Positions 17,100 through 27,044 are shown, counted from the first letter of the stretch. The stretch: DNA of 64,000 bases from Marivirga lumbricoides (GCF_014636295.1 NZ_BMEC01000016.1:1-64000); one strand, 5' to 3'. Numbers and translations are program-made. The notes: generated from the letters alone by a model not told the origin.

Positions 17100-17939
17100 T
17101 TAAGCCAACATTTTTAATAAAGTAGTCAGTTTCGACTTTAGCTGCCTTCTATCCACTATAAAATCGAGGAATCCATGGTCTAGAACAAATTCAGAGCTCT
17201 GGAAGCCTTTAGGTAAGTCTTTACCAATAGTTTCGCGAATTACCCGTGGTCCGGCAAAACCAATCAATGCCCCTGGCTCAGCAATATTAAAATCGCCCAG
17301 CATAGCGTAAGATGCTGTCACACCTCCTGTAGTTGGGTCAGTAAGTAAAGATATATAAGGTATTTTTGCTTCGGAAAGCTGCGCCAGCTTTGCTGATGTT
17401 TTAGCCATTTGCATTAAAGAGAAGCCCGCTTCCATCATTCTTGCCCCACCTGATTTTGAGATCATAAGAAAAGGCACTTTCTTTTTTATTGAATATTCAA
17501 TTGCCCTGGCAATTTTTTCTCCTACAACTGCTCCCATTGAGCCGCCAATAAAGGAAAAGTCCATACAGGCTATACATATAGGCAGGCCATTTATTTTCCC
17601 GTGAGCTGACCTCACTGCATCCTTCAATTCAGTTTTCTCTTGAGATTGCTTTATTCTGGCAGGATAAGGTTTACTGTCTACAAATTGTAATGGATCAGCA
17701 GAAGATAAATCTTTATCTAACTCAGTAAATTTGTTGTCATCAAAAAGTATTTCAAAATACTCTTTAGAACCAATTCTGACGTGATATTCGTCATCAGGAC
17801 ATACATACGCATTCTGTTTCAATTCGCGCATGTGAATAATTTTACCGCTGGGTGTCTTATACCATAAGCCATCCGGAGCTTCCTTTTTATCTTCCGTAGG
17901 AGTTAAAATCCCTTTATTTTGTCGCTTAAACCAAGCCAT
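17100..17939 (-). CDS. accD: Acetyl-CoA carboxylase carboxyltransferase subunit beta
   Basis: AccD forms the carboxyltransferase with AccA and makes malonyl-CoA for fatty acid synthesis. The 279-residue protein contains the crotonase-fold core: [58 protein letters not shown] and IGFAGPRVI. Length is normal. The N-terminal region that usually forms a four-cysteine zinc ribbon instead reads [20 protein letters not shown] and [14 protein letters not shown], leaving one cysteine only, so zinc binding by the classical motif is lost. From memory this may be a phylum trait and not a defect. The gene is monocistronic. Confidence 0.94.
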   Translation of the reverse strand: MAWFKRQNKGILTPTEDKKEAPDGLWYKTPSGKIIHMRELKQNAYVCPDDEYHVRIGSKEYFEILFDDNKFTELDKDLSSADPLQFVDSKPYPARIKQSQEKTELKDAVRSAHGKINGLPICIACMDFSFIGGSMGAVVGEKIARAIEYSIKKKVPFLMISKSGGARMMEAGFSLMQMAKTSAKLAQLSEAKIPYISLLTDPTTGGVTASYAMLGDFNIAEPGALIGFAGPRVIRETIGKDLPKGFQSSEFVLDHGFLDFIVDRRQLKSKLTTLLKMLA

Positions 17940-18217
17940 AAGATCTTTATTTTATCAAGAAATATTTCTGATTTCTTTAAATGAGGTTCAAAGATAAACG
18001 AATTGCCATTCAATTGCCAAAGAAGTCTTTCAAAACCATCAAATCCTTGCGATTTAATGATTAATTCAAGGTTAATTATTGAATTTTTTGGTAATCTGAA
18101 CTAAAATAACAAATATTTGTTCTCACGTACAAAAAGCAATAGTGTTGGATAAACATGAAATTCCGACAGATAAAAACCATCTTTTATTAGACGAACGCCT
18201 TATAAAATCGGACAGCA

Positions 18218-18394
18218 ATGCTAAAGAAATTATTTTTTTATATCAGTGCCATAATTATTGTATCTTATTTTTCAGCTTGTACGCCCGTTACAAGAACCAC
18301 ACAATCACAGCAAACCTGGAATGAGTATAAAGGGAAAGGTAAAAAAAGCGTAAGAAAAGGAAGGGACTACAGGGACAGAAATAATAAAAGGTAA
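18218..18394 (+). CDS. Small lipoprotein
   Basis: This 58-residue frame begins MLKKLFFYISAIIIVSYFSA and continues CTPVTRTTQSQQ, an n-region, hydrophobic core and FSAC lipobox that together form a good lipoprotein signal; mature protein starts at Cys21. The remainder, ending in GRDYRDRNNKR, is short, basic and low in hydrophobics. I prefer this frame to a 60-codon frame starting at 18142 that overlaps it, because that one lacks any protein-like pattern. Such tiny lipoproteins are common in Bacteroidota. Function unknown; it precedes the LytTR regulator by 220 bp. Confidence 0.7.
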   Translation: MLKKLFFYISAIIIVSYFSACTPVTRTTQSQQTWNEYKGKGKKSVRKGRDYRDRNNKR

Positions 18395-18614
18395 ATCTAT
18401 GTGGCGCCTAGATTTTTATCTTTAGGCTTTTAACAGAAAAAATTAAAACCAACATACTTCAATTTCACCTTTAACCCATAACCTATTGATTAATAAGTGA
18501 TTGATAATCCACTTACCCTTAGAAAAAAAATCCCAACATAAGAATAACCTTTATTTACTTTTGTTTTCAATAATATTTAAATATTTTGAGAGGTAAACAA
18601 GCTTAAAAACATAT

Positions 18615-19358
18615 ATGGTAAGAAGCATTATCGTTGATGATGAATTAAAAAGTAGGGAAAGCTTGAAAATATTATTAACAGATTTTTCAGAGGGTGTAGA
18701 AGTATTAGCACTTTGCGAAACTGTTAATGAAGCTTTAGAAGCAATAGCAAAATATAAACCTGATGTTGTCTTTCTTGATATACAAATGCGAAGAGAAACA
18801 GGTTTCGATTTATTAAAACAGTTACCTAAAATTGATTTTGAAGTGGTATTTACTACAGCCCATTCTGAATATGCTATAAAAGCTTTCCAGTTTAGTGCCA
18901 TCGATTACCTCTTGAAACCTGTAGACATAAATGATTTGAACAGAGCTATATCTAAAGTTAAAAACAGAAACATAGGTGATTTCTCTCAGCAACTGAATCA
19001 CCTTCTGGAAAACCTCAAACCTCATCACCATCAAATAAATAAGATTGCCATTCCTTCGCATGAAGGTATTTTGTTTGTAAAAGTTGAGGATGTAATTTAT
19101 TTAGAAGCCTCAAGCAATTATACACAGTTTTACCTTAAAAATGGGCAAAAGCACCTTGTAAGCAAATCGTTAAAGGAGTATGATCAAATGCTTACTGACC
19201 ATAACTTTTATAGAATACATCACTCTTATTTGATAAATATAAATGAGGTGACAAAATACGTAAGGGGCGATGGGGGTTATGTAATACTCAGCAATAATGT
19301 TAATTTGGACGTTTCCAAACGTAAAAAAGAAGCCTTTCTTCAAAAGTTAGGGGTTTGA
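18615..19358 (+). CDS. LytTR family response regulator
   Basis: This 247-residue protein has a receiver domain (1-120) with acidic pair Asp8/Asp9, phosphoacceptor Asp55 in VFLDIQM, a Thr in VVFTTAHSEYA and Lys in YLLKPVDI, followed by a LytTR DNA-binding domain (about 145-247) with EDVIYLEASSNYTQFYL and FYRIHHSYLININEV. Such regulators usually pair with LytS-type histidine kinases carrying the PF06580 domain. None is adjacent, but one lies at the far end of the che island (30758-31762), making it a plausible partner. The 250-bp gap before cheW indicates a separate transcript. Confidence 0.93.
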   Translation: MVRSIIVDDELKSRESLKILLTDFSEGVEVLALCETVNEALEAIAKYKPDVVFLDIQMRRETGFDLLKQLPKIDFEVVFTTAHSEYAIKAFQFSAIDYLLKPVDINDLNRAISKVKNRNIGDFSQQLNHLLENLKPHHHQINKIAIPSHEGILFVKVEDVIYLEASSNYTQFYLKNGQKHLVSKSLKEYDQMLTDHNFYRIHHSYLININEVTKYVRGDGGYVILSNNVNLDVSKRKKEAFLQKLGV

Positions 19359-19609
19359 TTGATTATTAGTTTACAACACTTACTCTTCCAATTTAAACTG
19401 CGATAAGTTCAACGCAGTCTTATTTCTATTTCTCAATACTTCCACTAAGTAATTTTACCTATATCAGCAAAGCCCCATTAGGTGAAATACTTACTACTTT
19501 CTAATTAGTTTACCACTTACTCAAATTCTGACACCACTTAATCATTAGCTATTTTCAATTTATACAAATATGTTAATATTTGTTCTGTAAATAATGAAAA
19601 AAAACCATC

Positions 19610-20122
19610 ATGATTAGTGAACTAAATTTAACAGCGGACTTAGATTCTTATCTATCATTTCATATCAAAAAAGAGGTTTTTGCCATTGAGGTTGGGAAGG
19701 TGATTGAGATAATGGAAGTGCCTAATATCACTTTTATTCCAAAAGCTCCTAAATACATGAAAGGTGTAATTAACCTCAGAGGTAAAGTGATACCTGTAAT
19801 TGACGCAGGACTAAAGTTTGGTCTAGACCCAATTGAGCTTACAATCAACTCCTGTATCATCATTATAAAACTGGAATCTTCAGATAATGAAATTGAATTT
19901 GGAATTATAGTGGACCAGGTACTTGAAGTGTTTGAATTAAACAGCAATAAATTACAAGCTTCCCCTGATGTAGGATCGGAATACAACCTGGATTATATCA
20001 AAGGCATTACAAAAATTGATGAAGAAATTACCATGGTAATTGACATTGACAAGGCCTTTAAAGCAGGTGAAATAAAAATCAAAAACGAAATAAATCAGGA
20101 AACAAAAAAGACAAAAAAATGA
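19610..20122 (+). CDS. cheW: Chemotaxis coupling protein CheW
   Basis: CheW links the receptor to CheA at the membrane. The 170-residue protein has the CheW signature regions: SFHIKKEVFAIEVGKVIEIM, PKAPKYMKGVINLRGKVIPVID and YIKGITKIDEEITMVIDID. It ends with a lysine-rich tail. This is the first gene of the chemosensory operon, and its stop codon overlaps the start of an outer-membrane beta-barrel gene by 4 bp (ATGA), implying coupled translation. No flagellar genes are in the window, so the system may serve gliding, pili or another output. Confidence 0.94.
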   Translation: MISELNLTADLDSYLSFHIKKEVFAIEVGKVIEIMEVPNITFIPKAPKYMKGVINLRGKVIPVIDAGLKFGLDPIELTINSCIIIIKLESSDNEIEFGIIVDQVLEVFELNSNKLQASPDVGSEYNLDYIKGITKIDEEITMVIDIDKAFKAGEIKIKNEINQETKKTKK

Positions 20123-21390
20123 GACGAATTTTACTACTAATAACATTTTTCTGTGCATCCTTAAATTTTACTTATGCACAATTCTCTCTTAAAGCTGACT
20201 TCCGGGCGAGAGGTGAGTATAGGGATGGAGCAAGGATTTTGCTAAGCGATTCATTAGAGCCAACTTTTGTAGCCTCACAAAGAACCCGCTTAATAGCAGA
20301 CTATAAAGATGACAAGTTTCAAATAAGAATTGGACTTCAAAATGCGCGTATCTGGGGCAATGATGATGAAAGAGCCAACATCCCAAATATAAATTTATCT
20401 GAAGGATGGTTTAAATACGCTTTACTTCCTTCGCTAGCTGCCAAAGTGGGCAGGCAACATCTAGTGCTGGATGATGGAAGAATTTTTGGGATGAGAAATT
20501 GGAATGACATTGCTGTATCACATGATTTGGCTGTTTTACAGTATGAAAAAAATGATTGGAATATTTTAGCAGGAGGAGGATATAACAATGACGGCAATGA
20601 TTATACTGCTAGTCCTTATAATGTGAAATATTATAAATACCTGGTTTTTCTTTGGGTAAACAGAACCTTTGAAAATGGTCTTCAGGTTTCTTTGCTCCAT
20701 TCAACAGATGCAAATGAGGACAAAACAGATTTCACGAAAACAAATAAAAGAAACACTGTAGGTTTATATAGTAAATATTCCAGCAACAGTAATTTTGGCT
20801 TTGAAGGTTCTGCTTATTATCAATATGGCAAACACACCTCGGGGCTTGATCAAAGCGGTTACATGTTTTCATTAATACCAAGCTACCAGCTAAGCGAAAA
20901 AGTAAAGTTAGTAGCGGGAACCAACTACTTTAGTGGTAATAATCAGCTTGATACTACTTCTACTACTAACAGATCGTTTAATAAATTGTTCGGAGATGGT
21001 CACCGCTATTACGGCTTATTAGATTACTTTTTAAATATTGAAGATAATACAGACAGAACTGGCGTACAAGAGTTATTTGCCGGTGTATTTCTTAAGACTA
21101 GTGAGAAATCAGAACTTGAAATTTCCTACCATCACTTTGCTACGACAGGTGCGCTAATTGATACACAAAGCCCTAAATTTAAAGCAGCTGATGCTGAATT
21201 AGGTAGTGAAATTGATCTCCAGTATAAGCATAAAGTAAATAGTTATTTCACTGTGGTATTAAATTATGCCACAATGTTTGCCACACCTTCCATGGAGATT
21301 TTAAAAGGAGGAGACCATAACCGTTATCAGCAGTGGGCTAATCTAATGCTGATAGCAAAACCAGAATTATTTAGATCAGATAAAAAATAA
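20119..21390 (+). CDS. Outer-membrane beta-barrel protein of the alginate-export (AlgE-like) fold
   Basis: This 423-residue protein has a signal peptide ending in TYAQ (residues 1-20), then alternating beta-strand sequence with many aromatic residues, consistent with an outer-membrane barrel. FSLKADFRARGEYRDGA, ASQRTRLIADY and GRQHLVLDDGRIFGMRNW are typical of the alginate_export domain family. Despite the name, members in Bacteroidota are widespread and need not export alginate; no alginate genes are nearby. It overlaps cheW by 4 bp and precedes the MCP by 19 bp, which is unusual for a porin-like gene and suggests a link to what the receptor senses. Confidence 0.88.
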   Translation: MRRILLLITFFCASLNFTYAQFSLKADFRARGEYRDGARILLSDSLEPTFVASQRTRLIADYKDDKFQIRIGLQNARIWGNDDERANIPNINLSEGWFKYALLPSLAAKVGRQHLVLDDGRIFGMRNWNDIAVSHDLAVLQYEKNDWNILAGGGYNNDGNDYTASPYNVKYYKYLVFLWVNRTFENGLQVSLLHSTDANEDKTDFTKTNKRNTVGLYSKYSSNSNFGFEGSAYYQYGKHTSGLDQSGYMFSLIPSYQLSEKVKLVAGTNYFSGNNQLDTTSTTNRSFNKLFGDGHRYYGLLDYFLNIEDNTDRTGVQELFAGVFLKTSEKSELEISYHHFATTGALIDTQSPKFKAADAELGSEIDLQYKHKVNSYFTVVLNYATMFATPSMEILKGGDHNRYQQWANLMLIAKPELFRSDKK

Positions 21391-21409
21391 CCATTAAATA
21401 AAAACAAAT

Positions 21410-23173
21410 ATGAAAGTATTTAGACTTACTACTAACCAGCGGATTGTATACATTTTCGCATTAGTTATTTTGATTTCAGTAGGAGGTGCTGTTTTCAATT
21501 CACTTCAAACACAGAAACTGAAGGCCGAAATTGAAAAAATCTATAATGACAATTTACTAAGTATAGATTACCTTATTGAAGCAGATAGAGATGCTTATCA
21601 AGGAAGTATTGCAATTACTCATGCACTATCCAATAAAGCAGCTTCTGACAAAAAGTTTTTAGACGCACTTGTAGAAGAAATTAGATCCAACTTACAGCAA
21701 GTGGAAGATCGTTACAACCAATTTTTCGAAATATCAGCATTTACTAAGCTTGATATTTATGATGAATATGACGTATATAACAATACATTTAGAGCAAATA
21801 TCGCAGAAATAAAAAGCACTAGTGAAGAAATTATTGCAAATCTTCAAAAAAACGACTTTAAAAAAGCCGGTGAAATTTACTACTCAAAATATCAGGCTGC
21901 CTTTGAGCCTATGCGATCTGCAATGGATAAATACACCGATTTAAGTTTAGCTTCTTCTGAAGAAGCTTATAATGCAGGAATTGGTTTGAGTGAGGGAATA
22001 TTTCGAAATTCAATGATAGTGGTAGCTGCGGTTTTTCTATTTATCCTTTTAGGCGGTATTTATCTTAAAAACAGTATTTCAAAACCACTTAATGAAGCAA
22101 TGGATATTGTTGATAAAATGTCAGTAGGTAATCTTCAAGTTAACATTAATAAAGCCAAGTATAACAAAAAAGATCAGATCGGCTTCCTTCTTTTAAAAAT
22201 GGATGAGATGGCCAAAAATTTGAGAAATGTTATTTCTACAGTAAGGAATGGCGCCAATTATATAAATAGAGCTAGTGTGGAGTTGTCTTCATCTGCCGGG
22301 CAATTATCTCAGGGAGCTTCATTACAAGCAAGTTCGGTAGAGGAAGTTTCTTCATCAATGGAACAAATGGCTGCTAACATTATGCAAAATACAGACAATG
22401 CGAAGGAGACAGAAACAATTGCCAGAAAAACTAATAAGCAAGTAGAAAGCTCTAATAGCGCAGTTTTAGAAACTGTAGATTCAATGAATTTAATTGTGAG
22501 AAAGAACTCTATTATAGGTGAAATTGCAAGGCAAACAAACCTATTAGCTTTAAATGCTGCTGTTGAAGCCGCAAGGGCAGGTGAACATGGTAGAGGTTTT
22601 GCAGTGGTAGCATCTGAAATCAGAAAATTAGCTGAAAGAAGCCAAAATGCCGCTAAAGAAATTGATGACATTTCTAACACCAGCGAGAAGGTTGCCAGAA
22701 ATGCGGGTGATATGTTGAATTTACTGGTTCCTGAAATTGAAAAAACAAGTAACCTGGTAGCTGAAATCACTTCTGCAAGTTTAGAGCAAAATGAAGGTGC
22801 TAATCAAATCAACGATGCAATTCAGCAATTAAACACTGTAGTTCAGCAAAATGCAGCAAGTGCAGAGGAATTAGCCTCAAATTCAAAAGAGCTTAACTTC
22901 CAGGCTGATACTTTAAGAAAGGCCATTTCCTTCTTCAAGTTTGATCAAAATGATGATGCCAATGGAGCTGATCTTTCCGAGGTAGAGGAAATGAATGAGG
23001 TACTTGATCAACAACCTAGCTTTAAGCCTGCTAATTTAAAAAATGGGCATGGAAAAAAAGATCAATCCAAAAAAGCAAATTCCAAAAAAGAGTCAGAATT
23101 GGAAAACGAAGGTTTTAAACTAGTGCTTGATTCTACAGATGACGAACTGGATCAGGAATTCACAAAATACTAA
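21410..23173 (+). CDS. Methyl-accepting chemotaxis protein
   Basis: This 587-residue receptor has TM1 (about 12-32), a periplasmic four-helix-bundle sensor domain (33-195, 4HB_MCP type), TM2 (about 200-218), HAMP (about 220-275, [21 protein letters not shown]) and a signalling domain with the tip hairpin [20 protein letters not shown] lysine-rich, acidic C-terminal tail follows. Glutamine/glutamate-rich helices such as [11 protein letters not shown] look like methylation sites for CheR and CheB encoded downstream, and CheD may deamidate them. The periplasmic ligand is unknown. It is the only MCP in the cluster. Confidence 0.94.
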   Translation: MKVFRLTTNQRIVYIFALVILISVGGAVFNSLQTQKLKAEIEKIYNDNLLSIDYLIEADRDAYQGSIAITHALSNKAASDKKFLDALVEEIRSNLQQVEDRYNQFFEISAFTKLDIYDEYDVYNNTFRANIAEIKSTSEEIIANLQKNDFKKAGEIYYSKYQAAFEPMRSAMDKYTDLSLASSEEAYNAGIGLSEGIFRNSMIVVAAVFLFILLGGIYLKNSISKPLNEAMDIVDKMSVGNLQVNINKAKYNKKDQIGFLLLKMDEMAKNLRNVISTVRNGANYINRASVELSSSAGQLSQGASLQASSVEEVSSSMEQMAANIMQNTDNAKETETIARKTNKQVESSNSAVLETVDSMNLIVRKNSIIGEIARQTNLLALNAAVEAARAGEHGRGFAVVASEIRKLAERSQNAAKEIDDISNTSEKVARNAGDMLNLLVPEIEKTSNLVAEITSASLEQNEGANQINDAIQQLNTVVQQNAASAEELASNSKELNFQADTLRKAISFFKFDQNDDANGADLSEVEEMNEVLDQQPSFKPANLKNGHGKKDQSKKANSKKESELENEGFKLVLDSTDDELDQEFTKY

Positions 23174-23183
23174 TCACAAGTGT

Positions 23184-23206
23184 TTGCATGGTTTATAGCC
23201 ATGCAA
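23184..23206 (+). other. Intercistronic stem-loop between mcp and cheR
   Basis: TTGCATGG and CCATGCAA form a perfect 8-bp stem around a 7-nt loop, 10 bp after the mcp stop. No run of T residues follows, so it is more likely an mRNA processing or stability element, or a partial attenuator, than a full terminator. Confidence 0.55.
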
Positions 23207-23237
23207 GCTCTAATATTCATTAAAGTACTTATTAATA

Positions 23238-24104
23238 ATGACTACTGATCTTAAAAAAACTGCTACTTCCGGTAATCTTATTCCATTAAATGATAATGAT
23301 TACTACAAGCTTAGTTCTTTTATTAGAACAAATTTCGGCATTAATCTGACAGAAGCTAAACGAACGCTTCTTGAAAGCAGATTGCAGAAAAGATTAAGAC
23401 TATCGGGCATTACCAGCTTTAAAGAGTATATCAAAAAAGTATGTGAAGGGCATCATCATGCAGAATTAATCAATATGATTAATGTGGTTACTACTAACAA
23501 AACTGATTTTTTCAGAGAAAAAACACATTATGACTATGTACTCAGCAAAATTTTACCTGAGCATGCTGCTTTACCTGCAAAAAAAGAGCTTAACATTTGG
23601 AGTGCGGCTTCTTCAACCGGAGAAGAAGCCTACACTATGGCTATGGTGATTGAAGAGTTCAATAGACTTACTAACAATTACTTGAAATACACTATTGACG
23701 CTAGTGACATTTCTACCGAGGTATTAAAAAAAGGAATTCAAGCAGTCTACAGGGAAAGTGACATTGCTGCAATTGCTAATGGAATGAAGCAGAGCTATTT
23801 CTTAAGAAGCAAAGAAGCCGGTAGCGACAAGGTAAGAGTAGTTAAAAAATTAAGAGAAAAAGTAAAATTCTTCAGGTTTAATTTAATGAGTAATGCTTAC
23901 CCAACACGGGAAAAGTATGACATTATTTTCTGTAGAAATGTACTTATTTATTTTGACAGAACAACTCAAGAGCAGGTAATTCAAAAACTTTGTGAATCTT
24001 TAAAAACCGGAGGATATTTATTTTTGGGGCATTCCGAATCCATTATTGGATTGAATGTACCACTAAAGCAATTAATTCATACTGGCTATAAGAAAATCTC
24101 CTGA
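23238..24104 (+). CDS. cheR: Chemotaxis protein methyltransferase CheR
   Basis: CheR uses SAM to methylate receptor glutamates during adaptation. The 288-residue protein has an N-terminal helical domain (about 15-90, with LLESRLQKRLRLSGI and VTTNKTDFFREK) and a SAM-binding domain with LNIWSAASSTGEEAYTMAM, ASDISTEVLKKG and YDIIFCRNVLIYFD, plus GGYLFLGHSESI near the end. All are canonical. It lies 64 bp after the MCP, across a small stem-loop, and 7 bp before cheD. Confidence 0.96.
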   Translation: MTTDLKKTATSGNLIPLNDNDYYKLSSFIRTNFGINLTEAKRTLLESRLQKRLRLSGITSFKEYIKKVCEGHHHAELINMINVVTTNKTDFFREKTHYDYVLSKILPEHAALPAKKELNIWSAASSTGEEAYTMAMVIEEFNRLTNNYLKYTIDASDISTEVLKKGIQAVYRESDIAAIANGMKQSYFLRSKEAGSDKVRVVKKLREKVKFFRFNLMSNAYPTREKYDIIFCRNVLIYFDRTTQEQVIQKLCESLKTGGYLFLGHSESIIGLNVPLKQLIHTGYKKIS

Positions 24105-24111
24105 AAAATAG

Positions 24112-24612
24112 ATGACTACAGAAATAGAAAGAAAAGAGTTGTTCGTTCACCCTGGAGAGATAATTGTTAAGCACGCACCCGCTGTTCTCTGGACAGTTTT
24201 AGGGTCCTGTGTATCAGTTATTCTGTACGATGTTAAAAAAAGAATTGTAGGCATGAATCATTATATGTTACCAGCCTGGAATGGAAAGGAGAATCCTACA
24301 GCCATGTATGGTGATATAGCCATAAGAAATTTGATTAGCAGGATGCTGGCTATGGGCTGTAGAATAGAAGATTTACAAGCTAGAATAGTAGGCGGGGCTG
24401 AACAGACTAATAAAACATTTGAAATAGGAAAAAAAAACATCAACGTAGCCTTTGAGGCAATTAGAAAAGAAAATATACATATTATTTGTAGTCAAATAGG
24501 TGGAGCGTGCGGTAGAAAAATAAAGTTCATATCCTCTAAAGGGGAACTATATATTAAAGCGCTCAATGAAGCACAAAAAATAGATACTCAATTAGTCAAA
24601 AAAATTAAATAA
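24112..24612 (+). CDS. cheD: Chemoreceptor glutamine deamidase CheD
   Basis: CheD converts receptor glutamines to glutamates and in some species binds CheC or other partners. The 166-residue protein has the family core VHPGEIIVKHAP, VLGSCVSVILYD with catalytic Cys33, and IVGMNHYMLP with catalytic His50, followed by ARIVGGAEQ. The length is normal. It is packed 7 bp after cheR and 6 bp before cheY. No cheC gene is present in the island. Confidence 0.95.
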   Translation: MTTEIERKELFVHPGEIIVKHAPAVLWTVLGSCVSVILYDVKKRIVGMNHYMLPAWNGKENPTAMYGDIAIRNLISRMLAMGCRIEDLQARIVGGAEQTNKTFEIGKKNINVAFEAIRKENIHIICSQIGGACGRKIKFISSKGELYIKALNEAQKIDTQLVKKIK

Positions 24613-24618
24613 ACCCTA

Positions 24619-24981
24619 ATGAAAAATATAGTTGTAGCAGAAGATTTTGGCGTTTCACGCAAAATTATCACTAGTGTATTAACTAAAGCAGGCCATAAAG
24701 TTATGGAAGCAGCTGACGGAAAAGAAGCCTCAATGCTGTTTGATGGCCGTAATGTAGATTTATTAATTACTGATTTTAATATGCCGGAAATGAATGGTGC
24801 AGAACTTATTAAAAAAGTAAGAGCCTCTGAGCAATATTCATTTATCCCCATTTTATTACTCACAACAGAAGTAAATGAAAGCAAGATAAAAATGGCACTT
24901 GATGAAAACATTACAGCTTGGATCAAAAAGCCATTTCAATCTGATGAATTTCTAAAAGTAGTAACTAAAGCCCTGAGATAA
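24619..24981 (+). CDS. CheY-like single-domain response regulator
   Basis: This 120-residue receiver carries Glu8/Asp9, phosphoacceptor Asp52 in LLITDFNMPEMNG, Thr in ILLLTTEV and Lys in AWIKKPFQ, and has no output domain. It is expected to be phosphorylated by CheA 2 bp downstream and to act on a motor or other target by protein binding. Position within the che operon supports a CheY role, but with other receivers in the island (LytTR regulator, the hybrid kinase, CheB) it could instead be a phosphate sink. Confidence 0.92.
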   Translation: MKNIVVAEDFGVSRKIITSVLTKAGHKVMEAADGKEASMLFDGRNVDLLITDFNMPEMNGAELIKKVRASEQYSFIPILLLTTEVNESKIKMALDENITAWIKKPFQSDEFLKVVTKALR

Positions 24982-24983
24982 TC

Positions 24984-27038
24984 ATGGATTTTAAGCAGGA
25001 GTACATCGAAGAAGTAAAGCAGATTCTAAAAAGTCTGGAACATTCTATCATGCTTTTGGATAATCAACCTAACAATCCGGAACAAATCGATAATGTGTAC
25101 CGCTATTTGCATACTGTTAAAGGAAGTGCAGGCATGTTTGATTTTAAGGAAATGGAGCGTTTAACCCATGAACTTGAAAACATATATTCAGATATTAGGG
25201 AAGACCTTCGAGCTATAGATGAAAACATTCTGGATCTCACTTTACATGCAGTAGATGTACTTAATGACTTAATTGAAGAAAATGACGATGGTGGAGCCAG
25301 TCAACAAATTATAGACTCCATTATTTCATTAAGAGGTAGCTCAGGAGAAATAATTACATCTGCAGACACAACAAGCTCAACAAAACAAAAAGAAGCTTAT
25401 GCTATCATATTTACACCAACGGATAGTATTTTTAAGAGAGGTATTAATCTGAATGCTATCCTTGAAGATCTTAATGAGCTGAGCTGGCATGAAATAATTA
25501 TCCATAATGAAAGCATCCCCTTTGTTGATCAAATTAAAGCCAGAAAGATATCTTCATGGCTGGAGATTTTAGCTGTTTCACAAGAGGGAGTAGAAAGCAT
25601 TAAAGACATTTTCATGTTTTTAAATGACTCTGACTACCAACTATTTCCAATAAGCAATAAGGAAGACTTTCATTCTGAAGCCTATACTGAACTAATAAAA
25701 TTAACAGATGAAGAAGCGAATTGGAGAATAGAAAAATTTAAAACCTTTGATCAGAAACTATTTCTTAAAGAGGCAACCTCCGAAGAAAAACCTGCAATAA
25801 ATAAAGAGGAAGTATTAAAAGACCTAAAATCAGTAGTGGTTGACTTAGTGCCTGAAGAAATAGAAACTAGCTCCATAGAAAACAAAACTACAGGCAGTAA
25901 GTCAAAAAAGAACAGCCATGTAAATGTCTCCACTGAAAAGTTGGACGGGCTCATTAATATTGTAAGTGAGTTGGTTACCTTCCGCTCCGAAATGCAGCAC
26001 CTGTTGAGTGAGGTTGAAGATGAGAAAATTACCGAAGCGGTTGAAAAGCTTGAAAACTTAACATTAAAGTTAAGAGACTCCGCTTTCAATATAAGACTTG
26101 TGCCTATTAACATAATGAATGTTAAACTTCAAAGGCTAATCAGGTCCGTTTCAAAGGATCTTAACAAAGAAATTGATTTTATAACCGAAGGACTGGATAC
26201 AGAACTTGACAGAAGCATTATTACTGCTTTAGAAGCTCCGTTGATGCACATAATCCGAAATTCGCTGGATCATGGAATTGAATCTCCGGAAGAAAGGATA
26301 AAAAGAAATAAACCAGCTAAAGGTTTGCTTAAACTATATTCCTATAATAGCGGAGACCATGTTTTTATTCAAATACAGGATGATGGCAATGGAATTGATT
26401 TCAAAAAAATAAAAGAAAAAGCTATTGCTAAAAATTTATTAAGCGCTACCAAGGAATATACTGAGAAAGAACTCATTGCAGTAATGATGTCTGCTGGCTT
26501 TTCAACTGCCGATTCTGTAACAACGGTAAGTGGCCGAGGTGTAGGAATGGATGTTGTTAAAAAAGAAATTAATGCCTTAAGAGGTGAAATTGATATCAGC
26601 ACAGAGGAAGGCCTGGGTACAATAGTTACTTTAAGATTACCTCTAACACTCACCATACTGGATACACTGGTGGTTAAGGTTTCTAATGAAAAATATTTAA
26701 TTCCTATTAATGAGGTGGAATACTGCTATGAAGAAGAGCATAGTAAACTATTTAAAACCAACCGGCATTTAATCAATTATGAAAACTCCTTTATTCCATT
26801 TGTATCACTACGCGAGTTTTTCTCAGTTGAAGAATATCCTGAAAAGGAAACTGTAATTATCATTAATAAAAATGATACAAGAATAGCCATCATTGTAGAC
26901 GATATTCTCGGGCAGTACCAAACTGTGTACAAGCCTTTAAATGAGCTCATTCAGGACATAGACTGCTTCTCAGGAGCTTCTATATTAGGCGATGGCTCTA
27001 CAGCTTTAATTTTAAATGCTCTCAAGTTAAAACCTTAA
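24984..27038 (+). CDS. cheA: Chemotaxis histidine kinase CheA
   Basis: CheA is the central kinase of the chemosensory array. The 684-residue protein has an N-terminal HPt domain with phosphorylatable His43 in YLHTVKGSAGMF, a linker region (about 130-300) of uncertain fold, dimerisation helices beginning near VNVSTEKLDGLINIVSELV, a kinase domain with IIRNSLDHGIESPEER (N box), IQIQDDGNGID (G1) and VSGRGVGMDVVK (G2), and a C-terminal CheW-like regulatory domain with IPINEVEYCYEEE. All catalytic elements are present. It lies 2 bp after cheY and 6 bp before the hybrid kinase gene. Confidence 0.96.
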   Translation: MDFKQEYIEEVKQILKSLEHSIMLLDNQPNNPEQIDNVYRYLHTVKGSAGMFDFKEMERLTHELENIYSDIREDLRAIDENILDLTLHAVDVLNDLIEENDDGGASQQIIDSIISLRGSSGEIITSADTTSSTKQKEAYAIIFTPTDSIFKRGINLNAILEDLNELSWHEIIIHNESIPFVDQIKARKISSWLEILAVSQEGVESIKDIFMFLNDSDYQLFPISNKEDFHSEAYTELIKLTDEEANWRIEKFKTFDQKLFLKEATSEEKPAINKEEVLKDLKSVVVDLVPEEIETSSIENKTTGSKSKKNSHVNVSTEKLDGLINIVSELVTFRSEMQHLLSEVEDEKITEAVEKLENLTLKLRDSAFNIRLVPINIMNVKLQRLIRSVSKDLNKEIDFITEGLDTELDRSIITALEAPLMHIIRNSLDHGIESPEERIKRNKPAKGLLKLYSYNSGDHVFIQIQDDGNGIDFKKIKEKAIAKNLLSATKEYTEKELIAVMMSAGFSTADSVTTVSGRGVGMDVVKKEINALRGEIDISTEEGLGTIVTLRLPLTLTILDTLVVKVSNEKYLIPINEVEYCYEEEHSKLFKTNRHLINYENSFIPFVSLREFFSVEEYPEKETVIIINKNDTRIAIIVDDILGQYQTVYKPLNELIQDIDCFSGASILGDGSTALILNALKLKP

Positions 27039-27044
27039 AATTTT

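Noticed and set aside
18142-18324. 60-codon frame overlapping the small lipoprotein
   Set aside because: No recognisable signal or domain; the overlapping frame at 18218-18394 has a convincing lipobox.
20119-21390. Alginate production or export system
   Set aside because: The barrel belongs to the alginate-export fold family, but no alginate polymerase, epimerase or lyase genes are nearby; the name of the domain is not evidence for the substrate.
22490-22560. Possible deletion in the MCP signalling hairpin
   Set aside because: The spacing before the [11 protein letters not shown] tip looks short against Tsr, but matches other MCP classes of the same length, so it is not treated as a defect.
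22309-22770. Minus-strand 153-codon frame inside the MCP gene
   Set aside because: It is antisense to the conserved signalling domain; serine/alanine-rich composition typical of shadow frames.
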